From Chloroflexota bacterium (GTDB lineage Bacteria; Chloroflexota; Anaerolineae; Caldilineales; Caldilineaceae): a DNA stretch of 64,000 nt. Shown piece by piece: positions 1 through 10,812 of the stretch; within the stretch, counting starts at the first letter, position 1, and each line of letters starts with the position of its first letter. The notes under the pieces were generated by a model, which was not told the DNA's origin, did no database searches, and worked only from the letters and a program-made list of their open reading frames with translations. A program made the translations under genes and the position numbers. The stretch is from NCBI GenBank assembly GCA_018969295.1, contig JAGWYN010000015.1, positions 37,853-101,852 of the forward strand, in the 5' to 3' direction.

Positions 1-207
1 GCTCTCCGACCCGTAGGAAAGATAATGGTCGAGCAGGTGGCTCTCCCCCACGATCTGCTCCTCAAAGAGCGAGTACATCACGACCGCAGCCGCCCCCACA
101 TCTTCCAGCCGCTTGATCTTGTCCAGGCTGTCCGACAACGGCGAAGCCGACGGGACAACCGGGTGGCGTAGCTTCAACCCCAGATACTGAGTGCTCATGT
201 CGATCAT
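1..207 (-). CDS. Dihydroorotate dehydrogenase-like protein, N-terminal fragment
   Basis: The first 69 codons of a minus-strand gene run off the left window edge. The N-terminus reads MIDMSTQYLGLKLRHPVVPS and is followed by a segment with VGAAAVVMYSLFEEQI. This matches the opening beta-barrel strands of dihydroorotate dehydrogenase-like flavoproteins (DHOD/PreA superfamily). The ATG at 207 has an AGGAGG eight bases upstream; an in-frame ATG at 198 is less well placed. It starts 12 bases after the nifJ stop codon, so it is surely co-transcribed with nifJ, a pairing I recall from other anaerobes. True pyrimidine synthesis is not implied, because this branch is usually of unknown substrate. The catalytic residues lie outside the window. 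Confidence 0.75.
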   Translation of the reverse strand, partial: MIDMSTQYLGLKLRHPVVPSASPLSDSLDKIKRLEDVGAAAVVMYSLFEEQIVGESHLLDHYLSYGSES

Positions 208-219
208 GGTCGTGCCCTC

Positions 220-3852
<3,633 letters not shown>

Positions 3853-3875
3853 CTTTCCCCTTTGTAAATTCTCCC

Positions 3876-4523
3876 CTAGACCACACGTGCGTCGACCACA
3901 TGGTCGCCAAGCGCCTCCAGGGCAGAGATCAACTGTTCCTTGGTCACCCCAGTCACTTTGACGATCAGCTCCCGTGTCCCGTCTCTCTCGCGCGCCGTCG
4001 ACCCAACACTCAAAATCAGCCCACCGAGCTCGGTAATCTTGCCAGCCAGGCTGGCCAGTGTGCCTGCACCCGCCGGAACCAACACCGTCAGCCGCAACCC
4101 CCGTTCTCCTCCCCCCAGCATCTCCACAAAAGCCCGAAAAATATCGGTCTCGGTAATCACCCCGACCAACCGGTCCCGCCCATCGACCACAGGCAGCCCA
4201 CCGATCTTGTTGTTCACCATCAGGCTGGCCGCATCCTCGATCGGCGTCTCCTCTTCGATCGTCAACACACGGTGTGTCATGATGTCGCCGATCTTCAGCT
4301 TCCAAAGCAGATAGTTCACCTCCCAGACACTCAACGATGTGGCTGGCGACGGCGACGCATGCAGCAGGTCGCTCTCCGACACAATCCCCACCACCCGCCC
4401 AGCACTGTCTACGACAGGCAGACGCCGCAACCTCCGGTCACGCATCAACTTCAGCGCATCTTGAAACGGCGTTTCAGCAGTCACGGTCACTGCCGGCGAT
4501 GTCATGCGATCACGGACCAACAT
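3876..4523 (-). CDS. Tandem CBS domain protein with C-terminal ACT domain (AcuB-like)
   Basis: The 215-residue protein has two CBS motifs, at about residues 1-55 (MLVRDRMTSPAVTV, ending VVGIVSESDLL) and 75-130 (IGDIMTHRVLTI, ending LVGVITETDIF). An ACT-like ligand-binding module spans about 143-215. CBS pairs bind adenosyl nucleotides and ACT domains bind amino acids, so a regulatory sensor of energy or metabolite state is likely; it has no enzymatic motif. The ATG at 4523 has GAGGAGG eight bases upstream, which favours it over longer upstream readings. It is the first gene of the nifJ operon (23-base gap). The operator palindrome at 4641-4656 lies about 125 bases upstream. The acetoin-use function of AcuB should not be assumed. 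Confidence 0.88.
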   Translation of the reverse strand: MLVRDRMTSPAVTVTAETPFQDALKLMRDRRLRRLPVVDSAGRVVGIVSESDLLHASPSPATSLSVWEVNYLLWKLKIGDIMTHRVLTIEEETPIEDAASLMVNNKIGGLPVVDGRDRLVGVITETDIFRAFVEMLGGGERGLRLTVLVPAGAGTLASLAGKITELGGLILSVGSTARERDGTRELIVKVTGVTKEQLISALEALGDHVVDARVV

Positions 4524-4577
4524 AAGCGATTCCTCCTCGTCCAAAACCAAGTTTTCAGACACCCTCACTATAAACAA

Positions 4578-4613
4578 AATCTCCCCACCATGCGTCATGC
4601 ACGTGGGGAGATT
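4578..4613 (-). terminator. Intergenic hairpin between the membrane protein and CBS-nifJ operons
   Basis: A perfect 10-bp inverted repeat (AATCTCCCCA and TGGGGAGATT) is separated by 16 bases. Read on the minus strand it is followed by ATTTTGTTT, a weak U-tract, so it can terminate transcription from the gene at 4687-5160. It also lies in the upstream region of the CBS gene, so an attenuator or operator role is possible. A TATAGT sequence (plus positions 4567-4572) just downstream could be the -10 box of the CBS-nifJ operon. Confidence 0.5.
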
Positions 4614-4640
4614 CCCAACAGTCATCTGTGCAGTCAGCCC

Positions 4641-4656
4641 CTGGCCATCTGGCCAG
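4641..4656. promoter_or_regulatory. Shared palindromic operator, site 1 (CBS-nifJ operon)
   Basis: The sequence is CTGGCCA, TC, TGGCCAG, a perfect 16-bp palindrome that extends to 18 bp with flanking C and G. Its centre is about 125 bases upstream of the CBS start codon at 4523 and about 88 bases upstream of the start point implied by the TATAGT box. Three further copies with the same half-sites and the same 2-base spacer lie before usp, hox and ppdK. The binding protein is not known; the response regulator at 7665-8321 is the best candidate. Confidence 0.6.
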
Positions 4657-4686
4657 GAGGCTGGCTCGGTTTACAGCGCGCGCTCC

Positions 4687-5160
4687 CTAGACAAGCCAGC
4701 TCCACCAGAGCTCAGCCAGCCGGAAGAGAGGCCGCCCATGGCCCGCAGCCCACGGCCACGGAATGGACACCAGAATCGTCAGCACGGCAATCCCCACCAG
4801 CAGGGTGGCACGCCGAAACTGGGCCGGCGCCAGACGCTGCGCCCGGGCCCCAAGAGCCGCCACATGGGCCAACACCCACGCAATCACCATCATGAACAAG
4901 TGCTCGACCGCAAAAAAACGCACCGCACTCTGGCTCATCCCCCCCGGCAACGTGCTCCACCAGCCGTTGGAAATGTACAACACCAGCCCCAACAACAGCT
5001 GCACATCCATCGAAATCGCAAACCAGGAGAGCGACTTGCGGTCTTGCCCGGTAAACTCCCGCTTCTGCACAAGCCCCCCCACCATGCGCCCCAACGCATA
5101 GACCATCAACACCACAACCGCCCAACGAAACAAGTTGTGCAACACCAGTACAAACTCCAT
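4687..5160 (-). CDS. Four-helix membrane protein resembling small 'cytochrome b'-annotated proteins
   Basis: The 157-residue protein has four predicted membrane helices: about residues 8-27, 48-66, 84-106 and 124-143. Histidines sit in helix 1 (LHNLFRW), helix 3 (FFAVEHLFMM) and just after it (AHVAAL). The pattern, including a final strand reading ILVSIPWPW, recalls short proteins of Bacteroidota and Chloroflexota annotated loosely as cytochrome b; haem binding is not shown. The ATG at 5160 has AGGAGG seven bases upstream, while the ATG at 5166 is too close. It is a single-gene unit. Function unknown; a role in membrane redox is only a guess. Confidence 0.75.
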   Translation of the reverse strand: MEFVLVLHNLFRWAVVVLMVYALGRMVGGLVQKREFTGQDRKSLSWFAISMDVQLLLGLVLYISNGWWSTLPGGMSQSAVRFFAVEHLFMMVIAWVLAHVAALGARAQRLAPAQFRRATLLVGIAVLTILVSIPWPWAAGHGRPLFRLAELWWSWLV

Positions 5161-5182
5161 CACCATTCCTCCTGATCGGTGG

Positions 5183-5210
5183 GGCAACGGCTCTTCAGAG
5201 AGCTGTTGCC
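5183..5210. other. Hairpin in the leader of the membrane protein gene
   Basis: A 12-bp stem with one G:U position (GGCAACGGCTCT and AGAGCTGTTGCC) and a TCAG loop lies between the CDF transporter stop and the membrane protein start. On the minus strand it could end transcription of the CDF gene or structure the next gene's leader. No clear U-tract follows, so the role stays open. Confidence 0.4.
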
Positions 5211-5264
5211 GTCCTGGGTCAATTTTCTACACCATTGTACCACCAACCCTGCACAGCCCCCCCC

Positions 5265-6227
5265 TCACCGGTCAATTTCGATGTCTTGCAGCGAGACCGG
5301 GTCTTCCAGCGGTTCCAAATGGGTCAGGACAGTCGTCGATCCCGGCAACCCCACCCGAATTTCATGCTCTATCTGTTCGAGCAGATTGTGCCCCCGCTGC
5401 ACCGTCCACTTGCCCGGCACCAGCACATGAACCGAAATAAAGCGGCGCTGGCCTGCCTGGCGCGTGCGCAACGAGTGGTACTGCACCCCCTGCGGCGCAT
5501 AGCGGGCAAAAATCCCCGCAATCTGTTCCCGCTCCACCAGCGGGATCGACGAGTCAAGCAGCCCAGCCGCAGACCGCCGCATCAGCTGGATACCCGACCA
5601 GACAATGTTGACCGCCACCCCCAGCGCAATCAGAGGATCCAAGATCAGCCATCCCCCGGCCGTCACCGCAAAGACCCCCACCACCACCCCCGCCGAAGTC
5701 CAGACATCAGTCATCAGATGGTGGGCGTCCGCCTCCAGCGCAATTGACTGGTGCCGACGCCCGGCCCGCAGCAGCACACGCGCCACCCCAAAGTTGATCG
5801 CCGAGGCCAGCACCGAGATCGCCAACCCCACCCCTACGTTCTCCAGCGGCTGCGGGTCAAACAGCCGCTGCCACGCGGCCCCCCCAATGCTGTAGGCCGC
5901 CACCAGGATCAGCGCCCCCTCCGCCGCACTCGAAAAGTATTCCGCCTTGTTGTGGCCGTAGGCATGTTCTGCATCGGGCGGGCGTTCGGCCAGACTGACC
6001 AGCAGCAGCGCCAGCAGCGCCGCCGCCAGGTTGACCAGCGATTCCAACGCGTCGGAGAGCAACCCCACCGACCCGGTCAGAAAATAAGCCACCCCCTTGA
6101 GCCCGATCGTCGCCAACGCTGCCCCGATCGAAAGATAGAGATAGCGCCGCAGCGAAGGCGTTCCTCCTTGTCCCATTCTTTGCCTGCCCCCTTCTGCCTG
6201 TGCTCCCTGCTGGCCAGCATGCCCCAT
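5265..6227 (-). CDS. Cation diffusion facilitator (CDF) family metal transporter
   Basis: A proton-coupled exporter of divalent metals such as Zn2+ or Fe2+ in the inner membrane. The 320-residue protein has about six membrane helices between residues 28 and 210. Helix 2 holds the metal-site residues in GLLSDALESLVNL and helix 5 holds DAHHLMTDVWTSAGV, the HxxxD site typical of the family. The cytosolic C-terminal domain (about 225-320) follows. The ATG at 6227 has AAGGA six bases upstream; an in-frame ATG at 6176 is an alternative that would remove a polar tail. It begins 31 bases after the sensor kinase gene and is probably co-transcribed with it. Substrate metal cannot be told from sequence. 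Confidence 0.92.
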   Translation of the reverse strand: MGHAGQQGAQAEGGRQRMGQGGTPSLRRYLYLSIGAALATIGLKGVAYFLTGSVGLLSDALESLVNLAAALLALLLVSLAERPPDAEHAYGHNKAEYFSSAAEGALILVAAYSIGGAAWQRLFDPQPLENVGVGLAISVLASAINFGVARVLLRAGRRHQSIALEADAHHLMTDVWTSAGVVVGVFAVTAGGWLILDPLIALGVAVNIVWSGIQLMRRSAAGLLDSSIPLVEREQIAGIFARYAPQGVQYHSLRTRQAGQRRFISVHVLVPGKWTVQRGHNLLEQIEHEIRVGLPGSTTVLTHLEPLEDPVSLQDIEIDR

Positions 6228-6258
6228 TTCCCGTCCTTTTTCCCCCGGAGCGCCCTCC

Positions 6259-7578
6259 TCAACCCAGGTGAGCCTCGATCGGTGCCGTCACCGACAGACA
6301 GACCCCTCCCCCCGGAGCGGCAGAGAGCCGGAACTCTCCGTGCAGCCCGCGCGCACGCACCCGCATGTTGCGCAACCCCTGACCGGCCCGTTCGTCCACC
6401 TGCGCCAGCCCAACCCCATCGTCCACAACCCGCAGCTGCAGCAACCCCTCCTGGAACGCAAAGCCCAGGCTGACCCGGCGCGCCGCCGCATGTCTGCGCA
6501 CATTGGCCAGCGCTTCCTGAGCAATATGCAAAAATTCGTTCGCCTGGCGGGGCGAACAGGCCGCAGTGGCCTGCTCGTCCAGCAAAAGTGCCACAGCCAG
6601 CCCGGTGTCGTCGCGCAGCTCCTGGGCCAACGCCTCCAGCCCTTGGCGGATGTCGCGGCCTTGGAAACGCTGCGGGCGCAAATGCTGAATGTAGTTGCGA
6701 ATATCAGCGATCACCCCGTTGAGCCCGTGAAGCGCCGTGTCGATCCCGCTGCGCGCCTGCTCCGGCGCCGTGTCCAGCCGGTGACGCGCGTCGTCGAGCA
6801 ACAGGCCGATCGCATAGATCGACTGGATCACCCCGTCGTGCAGATCCATGCCGATCCGCTCTCGCTCCCGCAGGACGGCAATCTGCTGGTTTTCCCGGTA
6901 CAGCTGGGCGTTCTCGACCGCGATCGCAGCCTGCAAGGCAAACATCCGCAGCACCTCCTCCTCCTCCGCACCAAACCCGGCGGCCGACGATCCCCCGGAA
7001 AAGCCCGTGCCCTGCTTGTCTGCGAGATAGAGCGTGCCATAGTGACGGCCCTTGGTACACAGCCCCACCCCAATCAGAAGGCGCTTTCCCGAAGGCCCGG
7101 CCACCTCCTCCACCCCGCAGGGATCAACAGCAGGCTCCCCTCCTGGCCAGCCAACCCTCGGGCGATACGCCTCCGACGCCTCGCCCGAGGTGTACAGCGG
7201 ATCAACCGCCCGGCCGTCCCCCCCCGACACTGCCAACGCACTGTACGCTGCGCCCACCAGCATCCGGCCCTGGTCGACGACCTGCTGCAGCACCTTGCTC
7301 AGCTCCAGCTCGGTGGTCAGCGCCAGGCCAGCGTCGCGCAACGCCTCCAGATGGTCGCTGCGCCGCCGAATCTCGGCTTCATGGCGTTCCAGGTGAGCAG
7401 CCACCCAGCTGGCAAACCAGGTGGCGCCCCCCCCGATGAGCAGCAGCTCAACCCAGTCAGCCGCCGCCAACAGCGGCTGCCCCCACCAGAGCGCACGCAC
7501 CAGCTCCCACCCCCCCCAGGCCAAGAGGGGCACCAGCACCCCCAGCCAGCGCAGCGAACGGGTGTCAACTCGTCTCAT
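6259..7578 (-). CDS. GAF-domain sensor histidine kinase, NarL/DosS type
   Basis: The 439-residue protein has two N-terminal membrane helices (about 11-29 and 42-62), a GAF domain (about 80-225) and a HisKA_3 dimerisation box, RERERIGMDLHDGVIQ, with the phospho-acceptor at His247. The ATPase domain follows (NEFLHIAQEALANVRRHA; G1 box VVDDGVGL). GAF kinases of this class include the redox and oxygen sensors DosS and DosT, but no haem ligand can be assigned here. It is divergent from the response regulator gene at 7665 across 86 bases, and the two surely form a pair. The two-component genes neighbour usp, as in DosR-type regulons. The start has no strong ribosome site; it could lie slightly downstream. 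Confidence 0.93.
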   Translation of the reverse strand: MRRVDTRSLRWLGVLVPLLAWGGWELVRALWWGQPLLAAADWVELLLIGGGATWFASWVAAHLERHEAEIRRRSDHLEALRDAGLALTTELELSKVLQQVVDQGRMLVGAAYSALAVSGGDGRAVDPLYTSGEASEAYRPRVGWPGGEPAVDPCGVEEVAGPSGKRLLIGVGLCTKGRHYGTLYLADKQGTGFSGGSSAAGFGAEEEEVLRMFALQAAIAVENAQLYRENQQIAVLRERERIGMDLHDGVIQSIYAIGLLLDDARHRLDTAPEQARSGIDTALHGLNGVIADIRNYIQHLRPQRFQGRDIRQGLEALAQELRDDTGLAVALLLDEQATAACSPRQANEFLHIAQEALANVRRHAAARRVSLGFAFQEGLLQLRVVDDGVGLAQVDERAGQGLRNMRVRARGLHGEFRLSAAPGGGVCLSVTAPIEAHLG

Positions 7579-7664
7579 ACTCTGCCCCCGATCCCGCCAC
7601 GCTGCCCTCCTGTGCTACAATAACAACAAAATTTACCCCTGCGACAGCCAAGGAGGCGACACCC

Positions 7665-8321
7665 ATGCATATCCGGATCTTGCTCGTCGACGACCATGAA
7701 ATCGTCCGCATCGGGCTCCGCACCCTCCTCTCCCACTATCCCCATTTCGAGGTGGTCGCCGAAGCAGCCAATGCTCAGGAGGCCATCGAACAGGCGCTGC
7801 ACCACCAACCCGACATCGTCGTCATGGACATTCGCCTGCCCGGAAAAAACGGGGTCGAAGCCACCCGTGAGATCGTCGAGAGACAGCCGCAGACCAAAGT
7901 CATCATGCTCACCTCCCATGCCGACGAAGAGGTGCTCTTCGACGCCATCTCCGCCGGCGCCAGCGGCTACGTCCTCAAACAGATCGGCAGCGACGACCTG
8001 GTGCGCGCCCTGGAAACTGTCGGGCGCGGCGAGTCGATGCTCGACCCCGCCATTACCCAGAAGGTTTTTCGCCGTGTGCGCGAGTCTGCCCGTCGCGCCG
8101 AAGATCAGTGCTTCGTCTCTCTGACCGAACAGGAGCTCAACATCCTGGCCCTCCTCACAAAAGGATGGACCAACCGCGAGATCTCCGAACGGGTCTTTCT
8201 GAGTGAAAAGACCGTGCGCAACTACGTCAGCTCGATTCTCTCCAAATTGGGCCTCTCGTCGCGCGCCGAGGCAGCCGCCTACGCCGTGCGCCACCATATC
8301 GAGGAGCACCACTCCTCGTGA
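7665..8321 (+). CDS. DosR/NarL-family response regulator
   Basis: The 218-residue protein has a receiver domain with acid pocket Asp9-Asp10, phospho-acceptor Asp55 (VVMDIRLPG), Thr83 and Lys105. A LuxR-type helix-turn-helix spans about 152-212. The recognition helix EKTVRNYVSSILSKLGL (181-197) is very close to that of mycobacterial DosR/DevR as I recall it. The ATG at 7665 follows AAGGAGG by eight bases. The partner kinase is divergent at 6259-7578. The downstream usp gene has one of four copies of a 16-bp palindrome in its upstream region, so this regulator is the prime candidate for the protein that binds it. That link is inference; the family assignment is firm. Confidence 0.95.
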   Translation: MHIRILLVDDHEIVRIGLRTLLSHYPHFEVVAEAANAQEAIEQALHHQPDIVVMDIRLPGKNGVEATREIVERQPQTKVIMLTSHADEEVLFDAISAGASGYVLKQIGSDDLVRALETVGRGESMLDPAITQKVFRRVRESARRAEDQCFVSLTEQELNILALLTKGWTNREISERVFLSEKTVRNYVSSILSKLGLSSRAEAAAYAVRHHIEEHHSS

Positions 8322-8361
8322 CCAGCTCTCCCCCAGTATACCATACACCGCCCCACCAAGA

Positions 8362-8377
8362 CTGGCCATTTGACCAG
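8362..8377. promoter_or_regulatory. Shared palindromic operator, site 2 (usp)
   Basis: The sequence is CTGGCCA, TT, TGACCAG, extended by A and T to 18 bp. Its centre is about 155 bases upstream of the usp start. A TACAAT at 8424-8429 could be the -10 box, putting the site near -66. It has the same half-sites and spacer as the copies before CBS-nifJ, hox and ppdK. Confidence 0.6.
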
Positions 8378-8386
8378 TCCAAAAAC

Positions 8387-8419
8387 CCGACAGCTGGGGC
8401 ATCCCCCCGCAGCTGTCGG
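8387..8419. promoter_or_regulatory. Second inverted repeat in the usp upstream region
   Basis: A perfect 10-bp inverted repeat (CCGACAGCTG and CAGCTGTCGG) with a 13-base C-rich spacer sits between the operator and a TACAAT box. It may be a terminator for the response regulator gene or a second binding site in the usp promoter. No U-tract follows it. Confidence 0.4.
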
Positions 8420-8523
8420 CGCGTACAATCAGAAGTAAGGAAAACAGACGGTTTTGTGACCCAAAACGCCACAAAAAGTGCTGTTCTTCCCAGCCACACT
8501 GACGGGTTCAAAGGAGAGTTGGT

Positions 8524-8967
8524 ATGTACAAGACAATCCTGGTTCCACTGGATGGGTCTCCCCGTGCCGAGATGATTCTGCCCCACGCCGTTTCGCTGGC
8601 GCTCAAATATCAGGCTCGGTTGGTGCTGATGCAGGTGGTCGAGCCCCTGGTGGCAATGGTGACCCCCTACGACATGATTCCTTATGTCGACCGAGACGCG
8701 GTCGAACGGGCGGTCGAGGAAGCCAAGAACTATCTGGCCAGCAAAGAAGGGGAGATGCGCGGGGAAGGCATCGAAACCAAAGTTCTGGTCGAGAACGGGC
8801 CGATCGTCAGCGCCATTCTGGAGGCTGCCGAGCGCGAAGGCGCCGATCTGATCGCAATGGCCAGCCACGGACGCACCGGGCTCGCCCGCGTTTTCTACGG
8901 TAGCGTCGCGGCCGGAGTTCTCCAAAAGGCAGACCGTCCGCTGCTTTTGGTCCGTGCACAGGACTGA
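8524..8967 (+). CDS. Universal stress protein (UspA fold, ATP-binding type)
   Basis: The 147-residue single-domain protein begins MYKTILVPLDGSP and ends with the nucleotide-binding stretch HGRTGLARVFYGSVA, followed by ADRPLLLVR. This fits the ATP-binding UspA subfamily, apart from Ala for the first Gly of the G-2x-G-9x-G-S motif. Such proteins act in energy stress and slow growth, and are prominent DosR targets in mycobacteria. The ATG follows AAGGAGAGTTGGT. It has its own upstream region of about 200 bases with an operator palindrome, so separate, inducible expression is likely. A triple 12-bp tandem repeat covers the stop codon. Confidence 0.93.
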   Translation: MYKTILVPLDGSPRAEMILPHAVSLALKYQARLVLMQVVEPLVAMVTPYDMIPYVDRDAVERAVEEAKNYLASKEGEMRGEGIETKVLVENGPIVSAILEAAEREGADLIAMASHGRTGLARVFYGSVAAGVLQKADRPLLLVRAQD

Positions 8968-8991
8968 GCACAGGACTGAGCACAGGACTGA
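8956..8991 (+). repeat. Triple 12-bp tandem repeat over the usp stop codon
   Basis: Three perfect copies of GCACAGGACTGA stand head to tail. The first copy contains the last codons and the TGA of usp, so the other two repeat the stop in frame. The unit length is a multiple of three, as for the 15-bp repeats elsewhere in the window. Confidence 0.85.
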
Positions 8992-8999
8992 ACGCTGTG

Positions 9000-9034
9000 C
9001 CCCCTGCCGTCGGCGGAGACCGCACGGCAGGGGG
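9000..9034 (+). terminator. Hairpin after usp
   Basis: An 11-bp stem (CCCCCTGCCGT and ACGGCAGGGGG) carries an inner GCGG-AGA-CCGC stem-loop. It lies 33 bases after the usp stop and before the radical SAM gene. No U-tract is present, so termination would be weak or factor-dependent. Confidence 0.55.
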
Positions 9035-9093
9035 GCCCCAACAGAGAGATGCCTCTACAAAAAGCAGGTTCACCGACAGGAGCCATCTTCTCT

Positions 9094-10068
9094 ATGCAGT
9101 ACGTCTATGGCCCGATCCCCTCTCGTCGCTTGGGGCGGTCGCTGGGTGTCGACCCGATCCCCCTCAAAACGTGCAACTGGAACTGTGTCTATTGTCAGCT
9201 TGGGCGGTCGCTGCCGCTCACCAACGTGCGCAGCGAATACATCCCGCGCGCGGCGATTCTGGCCGAAATCGAAGAGAGTCTTGCTGCGCCAGAGATCCAG
9301 GCCGCTGTCGACGTGGTGACCTTCGCTGGCTCGGGCGAGCCGACCCTGCACAGCGGGCTCGGCTGGCTGGTGCGCGCCGTCAAAGCGCTGACCCCGCTGC
9401 CCGTAGCGGTGATCACCAACGGCGCGCTGCTCTGCCGGACAGACGTGCAGGAAGATCTGCTGGCCGCCGACATCGTCCTGCCCACCGTCAGCGCCGGCAC
9501 CCCCGCGCTGCACCGGCGCATCCACCGCCCCCATCCCGACGCCAGCTTCGTCCAGCTGGTCGCCGGGCTGAAGGCCTTCCGCACCCGCTACACCGGCAAG
9601 CTCTGGGTGGAGGTGATGCTGATTCGCGGGCTCAACGACAGCGAACTTCCTCTGCGCCAGCTCGCCGCCCTGCTGCAGCAGATCCAGCCCGACCAGATTC
9701 AGCTTCTGCTGCCCGACCGTCCCCCGGCCGAACCGTGGGTTGAAGCCGCCGACATGGAAGGGCTGCGCCGTGCGGCTGCGCTGCTCGGCGCAGCCGCGCC
9801 GGTCGTCTCCCCCCTCTCCGCCCCCATCCACGTCAGCGGCTCGCTGCCCGCAGCCATCGCCGGCATCGTGTCTCGCCATCCGATGAGTTTTCAACAGCTG
9901 GCCAGCGCCCTGACCGACTGCCCCCCTGCCGCCATCTATGCCGCCCTCGCCGACCTGGAAGCACACGGCATCGTTCGCCCCGTCGACCGCCTGGGCCTGC
10001 GCTTCTGGGCCGCTGCGGCCGCCCACTTCCCCGCCCCCCCTCAACCGCCGAACTCCCTGGCCAGTTGA
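9094..10068 (+). CDS. Radical SAM protein (COG0731-type Fe-S oxidoreductase)
   Basis: The 324-residue protein opens with YGPIPSRRLGRSLGVDPIP and the cluster motif CNWNCVYC, a CX3CX2C site at Cys27, Cys31 and Cys34 that binds the [4Fe-4S] cluster for S-adenosylmethionine cleavage. The segment VTFAGSGEPTLHS follows, and ITNGALLCR further on, as in the wybutosine-like COG0731 family. Substrate unknown. The ATG at 9094 follows AGGAG by 11 bases; an earlier ATG at 9049 would add an unlikely tail. The stop codon lies inside the hox operator palindrome. No functional link to hydrogenase maturation is shown. Confidence 0.88.
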   Translation: MQYVYGPIPSRRLGRSLGVDPIPLKTCNWNCVYCQLGRSLPLTNVRSEYIPRAAILAEIEESLAAPEIQAAVDVVTFAGSGEPTLHSGLGWLVRAVKALTPLPVAVITNGALLCRTDVQEDLLAADIVLPTVSAGTPALHRRIHRPHPDASFVQLVAGLKAFRTRYTGKLWVEVMLIRGLNDSELPLRQLAALLQQIQPDQIQLLLPDRPPAEPWVEAADMEGLRRAAALLGAAAPVVSPLSAPIHVSGSLPAAIAGIVSRHPMSFQQLASALTDCPPAAIYAALADLEAHGIVRPVDRLGLRFWAAAAAHFPAPPQPPNSLAS

Positions 10069-10072
10069 CCAG
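10057..10072. promoter_or_regulatory. Shared palindromic operator, site 3 (hox operon)
   Basis: The sequence is CTGGCCA, GT, TGACCAG, extended to 18 bp by C and G. Its TGA is also the stop codon of the radical SAM gene. The centre lies about 164 bases upstream of the hoxE ATG. A TACAGT at 10144-10149 could be the -10 box, putting the site near -91. It matches the sites before CBS-nifJ, usp and ppdK. Confidence 0.6.
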
Positions 10073-10079
10073 GAAAAAA

Positions 10080-10099
10080 ACCCTGCATCGGCACAGGGT
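10080..10099 (+). terminator. Small hairpin after the radical SAM gene
   Basis: ACCCTG and CAGGGT form a 6-bp stem around an 8-base loop, followed by CCTTTCT. This is a plausible weak terminator separating the radical SAM gene from the hox transcription unit. Confidence 0.4.
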
Positions 10100-10167
10100 C
10101 CTTTCTCCCCCGTCGCCTATGGCACCCGGCGTCGAAGGTGCAGTACAGTAGAGGCGTCTGGTTGTCG

Positions 10168-10185
10168 TCCCTGCGGCCGCAGGGA
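10168..10185. promoter_or_regulatory. 18-bp perfect palindrome in the hox leader
   Basis: TCCCTGCGGCCGCAGGGA reads the same on both strands. It lies 42 bases before the hoxE start, between the candidate -10 box (10144-10149) and the gene. It could be a repressor site or a leader hairpin. Nothing similar was noticed elsewhere in the window. Confidence 0.45.
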
Positions 10186-10227
10186 GAATGTCAGCGCTGT
10201 CTCGTGCAACGGAGTGCGAAAACGCCT

Positions 10228-10812
10228 ATGTCTGTCCATCCAAGTCCACCTTCTCGAAGCAGGCAGCCCGCAGCTGCCCAACATCCCAGCGGGGACCCGC
10301 GCTTTGGGCTGATCGACCGCACCCTCAAACGGTTCAGCTTTCAGCAGGACGCCTTGATCGAGGTGCTGCACACCGCCCAGGAGACCTTCGGTTTCTTGAG
10401 CGACGACCTGCTCATCTATGTCGCCCATCAGCTCAAGCTCCCGTTGAGCTGGGTCTACGGTGTCGCCACCTTCTATCACTTTTTTACCCTGACCCCGCAG
10501 GGGCAGCACAACTGCATCGTCTGTCTGGGCACAGCCTGCTACGTCAAGCGCGCAGCAGAGATCGTCGCCGCACTCGAAAAGCAGTTTCAGGTGACTGCCG
10601 GCGAGACCACAGCCGACGGCCAGCTCAGCCTGGGCACCGCACGCTGTCTGGGTTCATGCGGGCTGGCACCGGTCCTGGTGCTCGACGGCGAAGTGCTGGC
10701 GCGCGAGACGCCGCAGGGGACGGTCGACCGTGTACGGCAACGGCTTTACGGGGCTGCCCGGCCCGCCGAGGCCCCCTCTGCCACCAATGGAGGCATCCAT
10801 GAACCGATCTGA
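10228..10812 (+). CDS. hoxE: Bidirectional [NiFe] hydrogenase diaphorase subunit HoxE
   Basis: The 194-residue thioredoxin-like [2Fe-2S] subunit belongs to the NuoE family. Cluster ligands are Cys99 and Cys104 (VCLGTAC) and Cys140 and Cys144 (ARCLGSC). The helical N-terminal part (DALIEVLHTAQETFGFLSDD) is typical of the family. HoxE links HoxFU to an electron partner in the five-subunit cyanobacterial-type enzyme. The ATG at 10228 has a poor ribosome site; an earlier in-frame start is possible but would add residues of low complexity. The 3' end overlaps hoxF by 14 bases. First gene of hoxEFUYHW. Confidence 0.93.
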   Translation: MSVHPSPPSRSRQPAAAQHPSGDPRFGLIDRTLKRFSFQQDALIEVLHTAQETFGFLSDDLLIYVAHQLKLPLSWVYGVATFYHFFTLTPQGQHNCIVCLGTACYVKRAAEIVAALEKQFQVTAGETTADGQLSLGTARCLGSCGLAPVLVLDGEVLARETPQGTVDRVRQRLYGAARPAEAPSATNGGIHEPI

